Positions 51,169 through 58,868 of a DNA stretch of 64,000 bases are shown piece by piece (within the stretch, counting starts at the first letter, position 1; the number at the start of each line of letters is the position of its first letter). The notes beneath the pieces are model-generated. The model was given only the letters and a program-made list of their open reading frames with translations. It searched no databases and was not told the DNA's origin. The DNA is from Planctomycetota bacterium. GTDB taxonomy: Bacteria; Planctomycetota; PLA2. A program made the translations under genes and the position numbers. The stretch covers positions 124,001 through 188,000 of the forward strand of contig JAJFFH010000037.1 in assembly GCA_021776735.1 (NCBI GenBank), written 5' to 3'.

Positions 51169-53733
51169 TCATTTCCGCATCAGGCGAAACACGGCCTCGG
51201 CAAACTCCCCCGCCTTGACCGCCACCGGTTGGTGCGCCGGCTTGTAGCCCGAGGCGGTGAATACGACCTGGTGCGCGCCCGGCTCAAGCAGGCTTTGCAG
51301 GACCACGGTCTGGCCGTTGCGAAGAAGGCCGTAGCTGCGCACGTACGTGTCGTCCTTGGCGGACAGGAACGTGTTCCCCGGTACGATCCTTCCGCCGGCG
51401 GCGCGAACCTCGAAGTACACGCCCGAAACGTTCTCTCCCTGCTTTCGATCCGGGAACTCAAGGCGCGCGCGCAACCGGCCTCCTGTCCGGACCTCACGCT
51501 TCAGGCGCGTCGTCTCGTCCGCGCGGATCTCGACTTCGGTTTCAAAGCCGAAGTAGAAGCTGGCAAGAGCGGGCCCCGGGTTCACGTGAACGACGTACCG
51601 CCCCGGCGGCAGCGGCGGTGAACGGCCGTCCTTGGCTTCGCGTACCTCGAAGCTCCGGACCAGAACGTCCTGCACGGGCAGTTTGACCCACGCGGAATAG
51701 CCCGCCACGGGTCGGCCGCGCGTGTCACGCAATACCAGTTGAAGGTGTCCGGGCTCGCGCATGCGCATCATCGTGATTTCGATGTCCATCTCGCGCACGC
51801 CTGCATCCGGCACCTTGACGACGCGCTGGAAGGGCAACGACCCGCGCAAAAAGCCACAACTGAACAGCCAAAGGCTACCCGGTGCGGCCACGCGAACCAC
51901 CGTCGGTTCCTCGGGCCGGAAGATGGAGAGCGGAAAGCCCGACGCGCGTCGATAGGCTTGCGGCGGCGTCTTCGTCCGGCCCGCCAGATACTCCTCGACG
52001 GCCGGAGCTTCCCTTGATCCCCACGTCCTCGTGTGAACCCAAACCCCCAGGAGCGGGTCGCCGTCTTCGGTCCGCACACTCACCCGCAGTCGCACGCCGT
52101 CGAGGACAAGACGGACGTTGCTGGCGCCCGTGGGGTACGTCGCGCCCCCGGCCGCGTCCGGGGCGAGCAGATAGCGTCCGGTTCCCAGGCCCGCGAGCAC
52201 GAAGTGTCCGTCGCAGTCGGTCCGCGCGGTCGCGCTCTCAAGCCCGTCGGCGGGGAGTTCGCCATCGTCGCCTTGAAACTGCGCCCGTACCTCTACGTCG
52301 CGACAGGGAAGTCCCGCCGGATCCACGACGACGCCTCCGATCCGGCCCGCCCCACGCAGCACGAGATTCGGAACCGACGCCGGCTGCGCCGCATCGAGCT
52401 GCAACCGCGTCGACGACACACCGACGCCCCACTGCCAGGCCCGAATCCGATGCGATCCACTCCGATGGATCGCGATCTCAAAGGTTCCGTCCGGCGCGGC
52501 GCGGCCGCCCGCGACATCCCCGCCGGGCCCTTCGACCTCCACCTCCGCGTCGGCTGCCGGCCGGCCATCCGGCCGCAGCACGCGCCCTTTCATCGCGTGG
52601 CCCCGTTCGAGGACGACGTCGCGACGCAACGCAAGCTTGCCCTGCTCCCCGTGGGGCACATCGCCAGGCCGCGTGGCGGCCCAGCCTGGCTTGTGGCCCT
52701 TGGCGGTGGCCGTCACCGACACCCGAGCGACGGAACGCTGCAGCGGCGGTAGCTGGCGCAGCCTGCCGATGTCGGCCAAGTAGTGGCCTCGACCGTCTGC
52801 CCGGGTCTCGTTCAGGCGCTTGCTCACGGCGCCGAAACTCACGCCGACGACAACGCGTGCGCCCGGCACCGGATCGCCGGCCCGATCGCGCACCGTCCCG
52901 GACAAGATCCACGCCTGGCCGGCGCCGGCCGGATCACCCGATTCGATCTCGCCGGTGTGGGCCGCCTCCTCGGCGGTCGTGTCCAGTGGCTGTCCAGAAT
53001 CCTGACGCGCAGTCGAGGTGCCGCGATCGTCCACCGTGCGACGGGTCGCGTCGCGCGATACGTCCCGATTCGCATCCGCGTACCAGAGAACCGACAGGGC
53101 GGCCAACACAAGGACGGCCGTGACCACCACCTTCGTCCTTGCGGACAGGAATGCGCCCCCGGCCGCCATAGCCGCGCGGCCGATCGCCGGTGAGGCCAGC
53201 AACGCCACCCAGGCGCGACGTTGTCCGGCGCACCGTCTGTCCAAGCGGGCGCGAAGCAGGTCGAGCCCGCGGGAAATCCGGGCCCGCACGGTTCCCGCCG
53301 GCGTGCCCGAGTTGCGGCCGATCTCGGCCGGCGAAAGGTCGTCGTAATACCGCTGCAGCAACGTGGCTTTGTACGGCTCGTGGAGCCCGTGCACCTGTTC
53401 CAGCACGAAACGCTGGAGCTCCGCGCGCTCCGCCATCCGCGCGGGGTCGGCGAGCCTTTCGGGCTGGGCGGCGATCCGCTCTCTTCGTTCCCGACGCGAC
53501 GCGGATCGATGAAAGGCCCGCGCCACGTTGCGGGCGACCGAACGCAGCCAGGCCCGGCCGGCCCTACGCGGCGGGTTCTTGAGCGAGGCGAGCCACGTCT
53601 CCTGGATCACGTCTTCCGCTTGGGCGGCATCGGAAACCAAGGCGTGTACGAGCCTTCGCAGCCAGGCCGAATGCTCCAGCAGAGACTCCGGCGTCGCAAG
53701 CGAATCGTGCGGACCCGTGTTCTCGGGCATCAT
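51169..53733 (-). CDS. transmembrane ECF sigma factor with beta-sandwich ectodomain
   Basis: Fourth intact member, 854 residues, ATG 53733 with GGTGAGGAT upstream. Region 2 is at about 20-85 (LEHSAWLRRLVHALVSDAAQAEDVIQE) and region 4 at about 105-165 (LSPAEIGRNSGTPAGTVRARI). The membrane segment is at about 201-218 (KVVVTAVLVLAALSVLWY). The ectodomain carries about six carboxypeptidase-regulatory-like units, beginning ILSGTVRDRAGDPVPGARVVV and ending with a GxxxVVFTASGYKP unit. It is the only family member in the window without a canonical copy of the dispersed motif. Confidence 0.87.
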   Translation of the reverse strand: MMPENTGPHDSLATPESLLEHSAWLRRLVHALVSDAAQAEDVIQETWLASLKNPPRRAGRAWLRSVARNVARAFHRSASRRERRERIAAQPERLADPARMAERAELQRFVLEQVHGLHEPYKATLLQRYYDDLSPAEIGRNSGTPAGTVRARISRGLDLLRARLDRRCAGQRRAWVALLASPAIGRAAMAAGGAFLSARTKVVVTAVLVLAALSVLWYADANRDVSRDATRRTVDDRGTSTARQDSGQPLDTTAEEAAHTGEIESGDPAGAGQAWILSGTVRDRAGDPVPGARVVVGVSFGAVSKRLNETRADGRGHYLADIGRLRQLPPLQRSVARVSVTATAKGHKPGWAATRPGDVPHGEQGKLALRRDVVLERGHAMKGRVLRPDGRPAADAEVEVEGPGGDVAGGRAAPDGTFEIAIHRSGSHRIRAWQWGVGVSSTRLQLDAAQPASVPNLVLRGAGRIGGVVVDPAGLPCRDVEVRAQFQGDDGELPADGLESATARTDCDGHFVLAGLGTGRYLLAPDAAGGATYPTGASNVRLVLDGVRLRVSVRTEDGDPLLGVWVHTRTWGSREAPAVEEYLAGRTKTPPQAYRRASGFPLSIFRPEEPTVVRVAAPGSLWLFSCGFLRGSLPFQRVVKVPDAGVREMDIEITMMRMREPGHLQLVLRDTRGRPVAGYSAWVKLPVQDVLVRSFEVREAKDGRSPPLPPGRYVVHVNPGPALASFYFGFETEVEIRADETTRLKREVRTGGRLRARLEFPDRKQGENVSGVYFEVRAAGGRIVPGNTFLSAKDDTYVRSYGLLRNGQTVVLQSLLEPGAHQVVFTASGYKPAHQPVAVKAGEFAEAVFRLMRK

Positions 53734-53930
53734 CGATCCTCACCCGGCATTGTCTCAGGAACCCGCGCCACCGACATCCGGCGGGCGGGAACGGAGCGTA
53801 AAAAGAGCGAGCGGGTCCGGTGCATGTGACCTCCTGGGGAACGAATACTCCAAAGATGCCGTCGACCCGCCCGACGTTGCGTGTAGCCCGAGAATACGCG
53901 GCGTGCGTACCATGGCCGCGGAGGCGCGGC

Positions 53931-54326
53931 TTGAAGATCGTCGGACTCGACCATGTGCAACTCGCGATGCCCGCGGGCGGAGAAGACAACGCGCGGGCGT
54001 TCTACGCAGGCGTGCTCGGACTCACCGAGGTCGAAAAGCCCGCTCCGATGCGCGCGGCGGGCGGGTGTTGGTTCAGCGGCGGCGGCGCGCACGTGCACCT
54101 CGGCGTCGAGGCGGGCTTTGCCCCGGCGCGCAAGGCGCACCCCGCCCTGCTCGTGGACGACTTGGACCAGGCGATCGCCGCACTGCGCGCTGCCGGCGCG
54201 CAGGTGACGCCGGACGAACGCTGGCCCGGCGTGCGCCGCATCTACACCGCCGACCCCTTCGGCAACCGCATCGAGTTGATCGGCGCCCAAACGCGGCCGG
54301 ACGCGCAGCCGCTGCAATCCGGATAA
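53931..54326 (+). CDS. VOC-family (glyoxalase-like) protein
   Basis: 131 residues from TTG 53931, about seven bases after GGAGG. LDHVQLAMPAGGEDNARAFYAGVLGL begins the first beta-alpha-beta half, with a metal-ligand His. FSGGGAHVHLGVE and the C-terminal RRIYTADPFGNRIELI, with the usual Glu ligand, complete the fold. Single-domain VOC proteins act as dimers and may be dioxygenases, isomerases or resistance proteins. No neighbour indicates the substrate. Confidence 0.88.
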   Translation: MKIVGLDHVQLAMPAGGEDNARAFYAGVLGLTEVEKPAPMRAAGGCWFSGGGAHVHLGVEAGFAPARKAHPALLVDDLDQAIAALRAAGAQVTPDERWPGVRRIYTADPFGNRIELIGAQTRPDAQPLQSG

Positions 54327-54384
54327 TCCTCGGCATCGTCTGAATCCTGAAGGCGTTCGCCCGCCGGCGGCATAGTACGGATGG

Positions 54385-54744
54385 ATGACCGATCCGGAAA
54401 CACTCCTCGGCCACGCCGGCTTTCTCGCCACGGTCGCACGCAACCTCGCCCGGATGACGCACCGCGAGGAACGCCGCCGCCGGCAACGATCGCCACCAGC
54501 GAGCCTCCCGCCGCGACGCAGACGGGCAGTGAAATCGCGAGTGCAGCGTACGGACGGCGATGTCCCCGGCGCGTCCGCGAACAAGACTACCGGCGGCGAC
54601 GCGCCGGCGACCGGCGTTGTCCTGCAGGGCACTCTCGAGTACGTCGTCACGCTGTCCGCCAAGGGTCACCAAGCGGTGGAGCACCGGATCCGGGTCGTCG
54701 CCGGGGAGACGACGCAAATCGAGGCAACGTTGCCGAAGCGGTAG
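54385..54744 (+). pseudogene. sigma-sensor remnant with most of the gene deleted
   Basis: The 119-residue frame starts PETLLGHAGFLATVARNLAR, the same pattern as the N-termini of the intact fusions (SELLQHERFLAALARSLLR; ESLLEHSAWLRRLVHALV). It then becomes Arg-rich and passes into GTLEYVVTLSAKGHQAVEHR and VVAGETTQIEATLPKR, which looks like the last strand set of a carboxypeptidase-regulatory unit. Nearly all of the sigma domain, membrane segment and ectodomain is missing. I read it as an internal-deletion relic that happens to be in frame. It may still be expressed. It contains motif copy 54550. Confidence 0.6.
54550..54562 (+). repeat. dispersed motif copy, forward, intragenic
   Basis: AGCGT plus ACGGACGGCGATG in the sigma-sensor remnant, read TDGDV. 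Confidence 0.85.
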
Positions 54745-54908
54745 TTGGACGACAACCTAACAGTCGGCGACAACACGAAACATTCGAACTGCACTCTCGA
54801 CTTTGTTGGCGAATCCTCCAACAATCAGCCGATCAAGCAACCAACCGCTGGGTGCGTACGCGCACCCGCAACACGCACCGGGAGGGGTCGCACGGCCCCT
54901 CCTTTTTT
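54745..54908 (+). ncRNA. candidate structured small RNA with three perfect hairpins
   Basis: Three perfect 7-base stems follow each other on the plus strand: TTGTTGG/CCAACAA (54803-54809 with 54818-54824), GGGTGCG/CGCACCC with a TACG tetraloop (54850-54856 with 54861-54867), and GGAGGGG/CCCCTCC (54881-54887 with 54896-54902) followed by six T. This compact array just after the remnant gene could be an independent RNA or a structured 3' end. The 5' end is not defined. No match to a known family is recognised. Confidence 0.4.
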
Positions 54909-55164
54909 CGTGAAGCGCCGACGAAAACTCGGGGCGCGACTTTTCGCTAGCTGACCGACGGAGTGGCTGGCGACCCTCGTGCGAGCGGCCGGACCGCCGC
55001 GGAAAGAGGCCGGAGGCCGCCTCCGCGTGGCTCGACGAGTGCGCCTCGGACAGGCGCAGTAGCTCGACCACGCGGCTTCGCGGCGGCGTGATGAGATCGG
55101 TCGCGAGCAGCACCGCCGCGACCGCGATCAAGGCGACAAGCAACAGCCATCCGGTTCGATTCAT
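54757..55164 (-). CDS. small membrane protein downstream of the FHA gene
   Basis: Starts at ATG 55164, overlapping the FHA gene stop (ATGA). The first 50 residues are credible: a membrane segment (WLLLVALIAVAAVLLATDL) and a short helix (SRVVELLRLSEAHSS). The rest, to 54757, is Arg/Ser/Pro-rich and overlaps the candidate small RNA on the other strand, so the true stop may have been lost by a frame change. Function unknown; possibly a partner of the FHA membrane protein. Confidence 0.4.
   Translation of the reverse strand: MNRTGWLLLVALIAVAAVLLATDLITPPRSRVVELLRLSEAHSSSHAEAASGLFPRRSGRSHEGRQPLRRSASEKSRPEFSSALHEKRRGRATPPGACCGCAYAPSGWLLDRLIVGGFANKVESAVRMFRVVADC
54881..54908 (+). terminator. rho-independent terminator
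   Basis: GGAGGGG/CCCCTCC stem, 8-base loop, TTTTTT directly after. The clearest intrinsic terminator in the window; it acts on plus-strand transcription. Confidence 0.85.
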
Positions 55165-55982
55165 GAACGCACCATCACGGCCGCGACGTGGAGTCCCGCG
55201 AGCACAACGAGCAGCGCGACGCGGCGAATCGGGCGGCGCAACCACACGCCGGCGAGCCAGCCATGCAGCCCGAGTCCGACGATCACCAGCCAAGCGGCCT
55301 TGCGCGCAACCCAGTCCGGCCATTCGCGCGCGAGCCGCTCCACCAACCACAGCACCGGTGCGCAGACGCGCTCGTACGGAAACGGATCGGACCACGCGGC
55401 CATCGCCGTGGCGACGCCAAGACCGAGACCGATGACGGCGAGGAATGGAAAGCCGGGCGGCGGCGTCTTGTCGGTGATGATCGGCTCGTGCACCGAGTCC
55501 GACGGCGCAGCACGGACCCGGCCCAGCGGAACGGCGGACGTCGAAGTGGGTTCAGAGGGGGGCGGGGGCGGCGCGGGTGCGCGCTCTTTCACCGGGTCCG
55601 GCTCAAGCTCCAGGCGCGCGCCCGGACTCGACGTGTCCGTCGCCTCGAGGTCTTCGCCGGCAACATCGCCGTCCCAGACTTCGATCATGGTCACCCGCGG
55701 CCCGTCCTGCCCCAACTCCATCACGTCGCCGGGACCGACGGGCGCGCTCAACACTCTCTCACCGTTGAGTGTCGTGCCGTTGCTGCTGCCGAGATCGCGG
55801 ACGAGCCATTCCCCGTCCTCGAGCACGATCTGCATATGGCGCCGCGATGCCAGATCCGATTCGACCGGCACCGAGCAGCCCTCGTCCCGCCCGAACGTGA
55901 ACTTGCGCCCGACGAGCCGCAGCACGCGCCCGTCGCGGCCGGTGCCCCGCTCGCAGCGAATCTTCACAAACGGTCGCGTCAC
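55161..55982 (-). CDS. FHA-domain membrane protein
   Basis: 273 residues if started at GTG 55982; the frame is open to 56297 without similarity. The N-terminal FHA domain reads FTFGRDEGCSVPV, SDLASRRHMQIVLEDGEWLV and DLGSSNGTTLNG, with the phosphothreonine-binding Arg, Ser and Asn in place. A Pro-rich linker follows, then about three hydrophobic segments at the C-terminus (FLAVIGLGLGVATAMAAW; AAWLVIVGLGLHGWLAGVWL; ALLVVLAGLHVAAVMV). FHA domains read phosphothreonine marks, so it may dock a kinase product of this region at the membrane. Confidence 0.85.
   Translation of the reverse strand: MTRPFVKIRCERGTGRDGRVLRLVGRKFTFGRDEGCSVPVESDLASRRHMQIVLEDGEWLVRDLGSSNGTTLNGERVLSAPVGPGDVMELGQDGPRVTMIEVWDGDVAGEDLEATDTSSPGARLELEPDPVKERAPAPPPPPSEPTSTSAVPLGRVRAAPSDSVHEPIITDKTPPPGFPFLAVIGLGLGVATAMAAWSDPFPYERVCAPVLWLVERLAREWPDWVARKAAWLVIVGLGLHGWLAGVWLRRPIRRVALLVVLAGLHVAAVMVRS
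55557..55568 (-). repeat. C5-G-C6 tract (minus strand)
   Basis: G6-C-G5 on the plus strand, which encodes the Pro run of the FHA protein linker. The only one of the six tracts on the minus strand. Confidence 0.8.
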
Positions 55983-56025
55983 GGCGGAAATTGTAGTGCC
56001 CGCCGGGACGGAAAGTCGAGCCCGT

Positions 56026-56046
56026 GTTGGCGGAGGAACCGCTAAC
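56026..56046 (+). repeat. hairpin element copy A, upstream of methyltransferase
   Basis: GTTGGCGG (56026-56033), loop AGGAA, CCGCTAAC (56039-56046), then GGTGAAC and a G-rich tail. Similar to copies B and C on the other side of the gene. Confidence 0.6.
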
Positions 56047-56115
56047 CGGTGAACGGGGAGGCGGACGGGACACTTTTTTTTGCGGGGTTTGGCGGCGGGT
56101 TGGGTTTGTCTTTGT

Positions 56116-57174
56116 ATGTGCATCGCATGTATCGATCCCAAGGCGACGGACGCGTTCGCGGAACGCCTCGTCGGAATGCTCAACCAGGGCGCGCTGTGCC
56201 TGATGATCTCGGTCGGACACCGAACCGGGCTCTTCGACGCCATGGCCGATCTGGGCCCCGCCGACAGTGAAGGCCTCGCCAGCCACGCCGGTCTCAACGA
56301 GCGCTACGTGCGCGAGTGGCTCGGCGCGATGGTTACCGGCGGCCTCTGCACGCTCGATCCGAAGACCGGCGAGTACACGCTACCGCCCGCCCACGCGGCG
56401 AGCCTGACACGCGCTGCGAACCCGGCCAACCTGGCCGTGACCGCGCAGTTCATTCCTCAACTCGGCGCCGTGGAGGACGGCATCGTCGAGAGCTTCCGTT
56501 CGGGCGGCGGCGTCCCCTACGAGGAGTTCAAGAACTTCCACAAGATCATGGCCGACGAGAGCGACCAGTCGGTCGTGTCCGGTCTCGAGGAACACGTCAT
56601 CCCGCTCGTGCCCGGGTTGCGGGAAGCGCTCGAAGAAGGCATCGCCGTCCTCGACGTCGGCTGCGGCAGCGGTCGCGCCATGAACCAGCTCGCGCGTCGT
56701 TTTCCGATGAGCCGATTCACCGGATACGACCTCTCGCAAGAAGCGGTCACTCGTGCCCGGAGCGAGGCCACGACGGACAACGTGACCTTCGCCGTGAAAG
56801 ACGTGGCGGCCATCGACGACATCGCGCAGTTTGAACTCGTCACCGCGTTCGACGCGATCCATGATCAAGCGCACCCCGACCGCGTTCTCGCGGCGATCCG
56901 GCGCGCGGTCAAGCCCGGCGGCACCTTCCTCATGCAGGACATCCAGGGCCGGACGGCGCACCACGACAACATAGGCAACCCGCTCGCACCGCTCCTCTAC
57001 ACGATCAGCACCATGCACTGCATGACGGTGTCGCTCGCACAGGGCGGCATGGGACTCGGTGCGATGTGGGGCCGCGAAAAGGCGGAAGAAATGCTCCGCG
57101 AAGCTGGCTTTCAAGACATCGCCGTCCGTGAGCTGTCTCACGACATCATGAACTACTGGTACTTGGCCGCTTGA
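56116..57174 (+). CDS. class I SAM-dependent methyltransferase with winged-helix domain
   Basis: 352 residues from ATG 56116; the frame opens at 56080. The N-terminal winged-helix dimerisation part (MISVGHRTGLFDAMADLGP, GLNERYVREWLGAMVTGGL) is followed by the SAM fold: AVLDVGCGSGRAMNQLA, FTGYDLSQEAV and LVTAFDAIHDQAHP. It ends GFQDIAVRELSHDIMNYWYL. The architecture is common for small-molecule and rRNA-like methyltransferases of this fold; the substrate is unknown. The IAVR near the end is a motif copy occupying a normal family position. Hairpin elements flank the gene on both sides. Confidence 0.85.
   Translation: MCIACIDPKATDAFAERLVGMLNQGALCLMISVGHRTGLFDAMADLGPADSEGLASHAGLNERYVREWLGAMVTGGLCTLDPKTGEYTLPPAHAASLTRAANPANLAVTAQFIPQLGAVEDGIVESFRSGGGVPYEEFKNFHKIMADESDQSVVSGLEEHVIPLVPGLREALEEGIAVLDVGCGSGRAMNQLARRFPMSRFTGYDLSQEAVTRARSEATTDNVTFAVKDVAAIDDIAQFELVTAFDAIHDQAHPDRVLAAIRRAVKPGGTFLMQDIQGRTAHHDNIGNPLAPLLYTISTMHCMTVSLAQGGMGLGAMWGREKAEEMLREAGFQDIAVRELSHDIMNYWYLAA
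57117..57129 (-). repeat. dispersed motif copy, reverse, intragenic
   Basis: CATCGCCGTCCGT followed by GAGCT, near the 3' end of the methyltransferase gene. Confidence 0.85.
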
Positions 57175-57182
57175 AACGCTGT

Positions 57183-57207
57183 CTGTTCGCGGAGGAACCG
57201 CGAACAG
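57183..57207 (+). repeat. hairpin element copy B
   Basis: CTGTTCGCGG pairs perfectly with CCGCGAACAG around loop AGGAA, eight bases after the methyltransferase stop; then GGTGAAC. It may also end transcription, but no T-run follows. Confidence 0.7.
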
Positions 57208-57240
57208 GTGAACAAGGGCGGACCGGGCAAGTGTCCTTTG

Positions 57241-57266
57241 GCATCCACGGCTGACGTCGTGGATGC
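57241..57266. repeat. 9-base perfect hairpin
   Basis: GCATCCACG (57241-57249) and CGTGGATGC (57258-57266) with an 8-base loop, in the gap between the methyltransferase and the next gene. Confidence 0.6.
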
Positions 57267-57290
57267 TGGTGCGGTCGGGACGCGCATTCG

Positions 57291-57310
57291 CTTGGCGGAG
57301 GACCGCTAGG
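57291..57310 (+). repeat. hairpin element copy C, diverged
   Basis: CTTGGCGG, loop AGGA, CCGCTAGG, with wobble pairs, then CGATGAA where copies A and B have GGTGAA. Weakest of the three copies. Confidence 0.5.
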
Positions 57311-57375
57311 CGATGAAGCGCGATCTCGGGGCTAGTCGCTAACCGGACCGGCGCCAAATCTCCTATGCTGGGCCC

Positions 57376-58065
57376 ATGTCTGACGATCGACTGGGTGTAT
57401 TTGATCGGATCAAGGCGTTTTTTGCCGTCGGCGGCTGTCTGTTCGCGGGCTGGCTCCTCCTGTGGGGACCTGCAAAGATCCACGACGAGATGCGCGAGGA
57501 GTTCTCGGACGATGTCCGGGTCAAGATGGGCATCGGTTTCATCGTCTTCGGGCTTGTGTTTGGGCTGACCGCGATTTTTGCGAGCGGCAAGAGCGCGCGC
57601 AGCCAGGCGATCGCCGCGCATTTCAAGGGGCTCTTGTCCGCCGGAGTCCTCGGCCTGTTCTTGTGGTTCGTCGTCGGGCCGCGCGCACTCGACGCTCATG
57701 CCGCGTGGCGCCTCAAGGACGGCGCGGGCCGCACGACCCAAGCGAGGGTGACCGACCGGCACATGCACCGGTTCAAGAAAACGACGAGCTGGAGCTACAC
57801 GATCCGCTACGACGGCCACAGCAAGCGACTGCGTTTGCCGAAACACCTGCGCGGCTCCTCGTTGGTCGGGGTCGTCTATCTGCCGGACGATCCGCAGGTG
57901 GTCTTGCCCGGCGACTCCGACGACGGGTTCATGGCGCTGCTCGGCAACGCGCTCGGCAAGGGCGCGAGGTGGGCCTGGGCCGCCACCGCCGTCGTCGCGT
58001 CGTTTCTGTTTCTCTGGTCGGTCAAACGTTTCGTGTTCGGGAGATCGCGTCCGCCCAGCGCGTGA
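57376..58065 (+). CDS. membrane protein of DUF3592-like type
   Basis: 229 residues with four likely membrane segments (about 16-31, 52-69, 83-101 and 200-216). A beta-rich stretch (QARVTDRHMHRFKKTTSWSYTIRYDGHSKRLRLPK, then VGVVYLPDDPQVVLPGD) lies between the third and last. That arrangement resembles DUF3592 proteins, which have an extracytoplasmic or cytoplasmic beta domain between membrane helices. Function unknown. The 3' end overlaps the convergent ATP-grasp gene by 44 bases. Confidence 0.65.
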   Translation: MSDDRLGVFDRIKAFFAVGGCLFAGWLLLWGPAKIHDEMREEFSDDVRVKMGIGFIVFGLVFGLTAIFASGKSARSQAIAAHFKGLLSAGVLGLFLWFVVGPRALDAHAAWRLKDGAGRTTQARVTDRHMHRFKKTTSWSYTIRYDGHSKRLRLPKHLRGSSLVGVVYLPDDPQVVLPGDSDDGFMALLGNALGKGARWAWAATAVVASFLFLWSVKRFVFGRSRPPSA

Positions 58066-58825
58066 GTGCGGGCGGGTACTGCAAAAAGAACAGCGACGGC
58101 TCGACGAGTTCGAGTTCGGAGATCAGCCACGGACCGTTTTTCTTGCGCAGAAAGTCCGCGCGGGCGTAGAGCAGCCCCGGCGGCAGCGCGCGCCTGGCGA
58201 TCCGTTCCAGTTCGTCGGGCACCGGCAACGCGTCCGATACGACCTCGTCCTCGCCGTCGAAGCGTGGTCGTTTCTGGATCGCGTGTGTGCATTCGCCGTC
58301 GATATTCACCACGGCGATCTCTTCGCCGCCCAGGAACGGCTGAACCAGCACGTCGCCGTAGCCGAGCAATTCGTCCAGAAACTCCTGGCCCCCGCCCCCC
58401 TCAAACCGTTCCGTTCGATAGCTCCCAGCCGACACCGCGGGCTTGATTACGACCCCCTCTTCTTGCCAGCCGAGTTCGGCCAGGCGCGCCGGTTCGCCGC
58501 GCCGAAACAACGCGGTCGGGACCGAGGGGACGCCGAGTTCGAGCAGGTACTCCTTGTGCAGGTTGCCGAGCACGATGTCGAGCGGGTTCTGAAGACGCGT
58601 CACTTCGGCCGCGCGTTGCAGCCAGGACCGGAACTGCTCCAGATGGAGCACGTAGTTCCAGGTCGAGCGGATCACGCAGACGTCAAACGCGGCCGGGTCG
58701 GCTGCCGGGTCGTCCCAGGCCAGCATGGCCGCGTCCATCCCGGCGGCACGCAACGCGTCGAGCATGACTTGCTCGTCGGGATCGGGCTCCGGAGGCTTGA
58801 GGCAGGTGGCAATCGCGACGCGCAT
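58022..58825 (-). CDS. ATP-grasp ligase-like protein
   Basis: 267 residues. The fold is indicated by RVAIATCLKP at the start, HKEYLLELGVPSVPT, the ATP lysine in GVVIKPAVSAGSYRT, VLVQPFLGGEEIAVVNIDGE, and the metal/ATP-binding end YARADFLRKKNGPWLISELELVEPSLFF. It belongs near RimK/glutathione-synthetase-type enzymes, which join a carboxylate to an amine with ATP. The substrate is unknown; the length is slightly short for the class. Confidence 0.85.
   Translation of the reverse strand: MRVAIATCLKPPEPDPDEQVMLDALRAAGMDAAMLAWDDPAADPAAFDVCVIRSTWNYVLHLEQFRSWLQRAAEVTRLQNPLDIVLGNLHKEYLLELGVPSVPTALFRRGEPARLAELGWQEEGVVIKPAVSAGSYRTERFEGGGGQEFLDELLGYGDVLVQPFLGGEEIAVVNIDGECTHAIQKRPRFDGEDEVVSDALPVPDELERIARRALPPGLLYARADFLRKKNGPWLISELELVEPSLFFLQYPPALTRWADAISRTRNV
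58389..58400 (+). repeat. C5-G-C6 tract
   Basis: In the ATP-grasp gene, encoding the Gly run GGGG on the minus strand, in a loop before QEFLDELLGYGD. Confidence 0.8.
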
Positions 58826-58868
58826 GACAATATTGAGCTTACGCCGCGTTCATAGGAGCGGATTGCCC

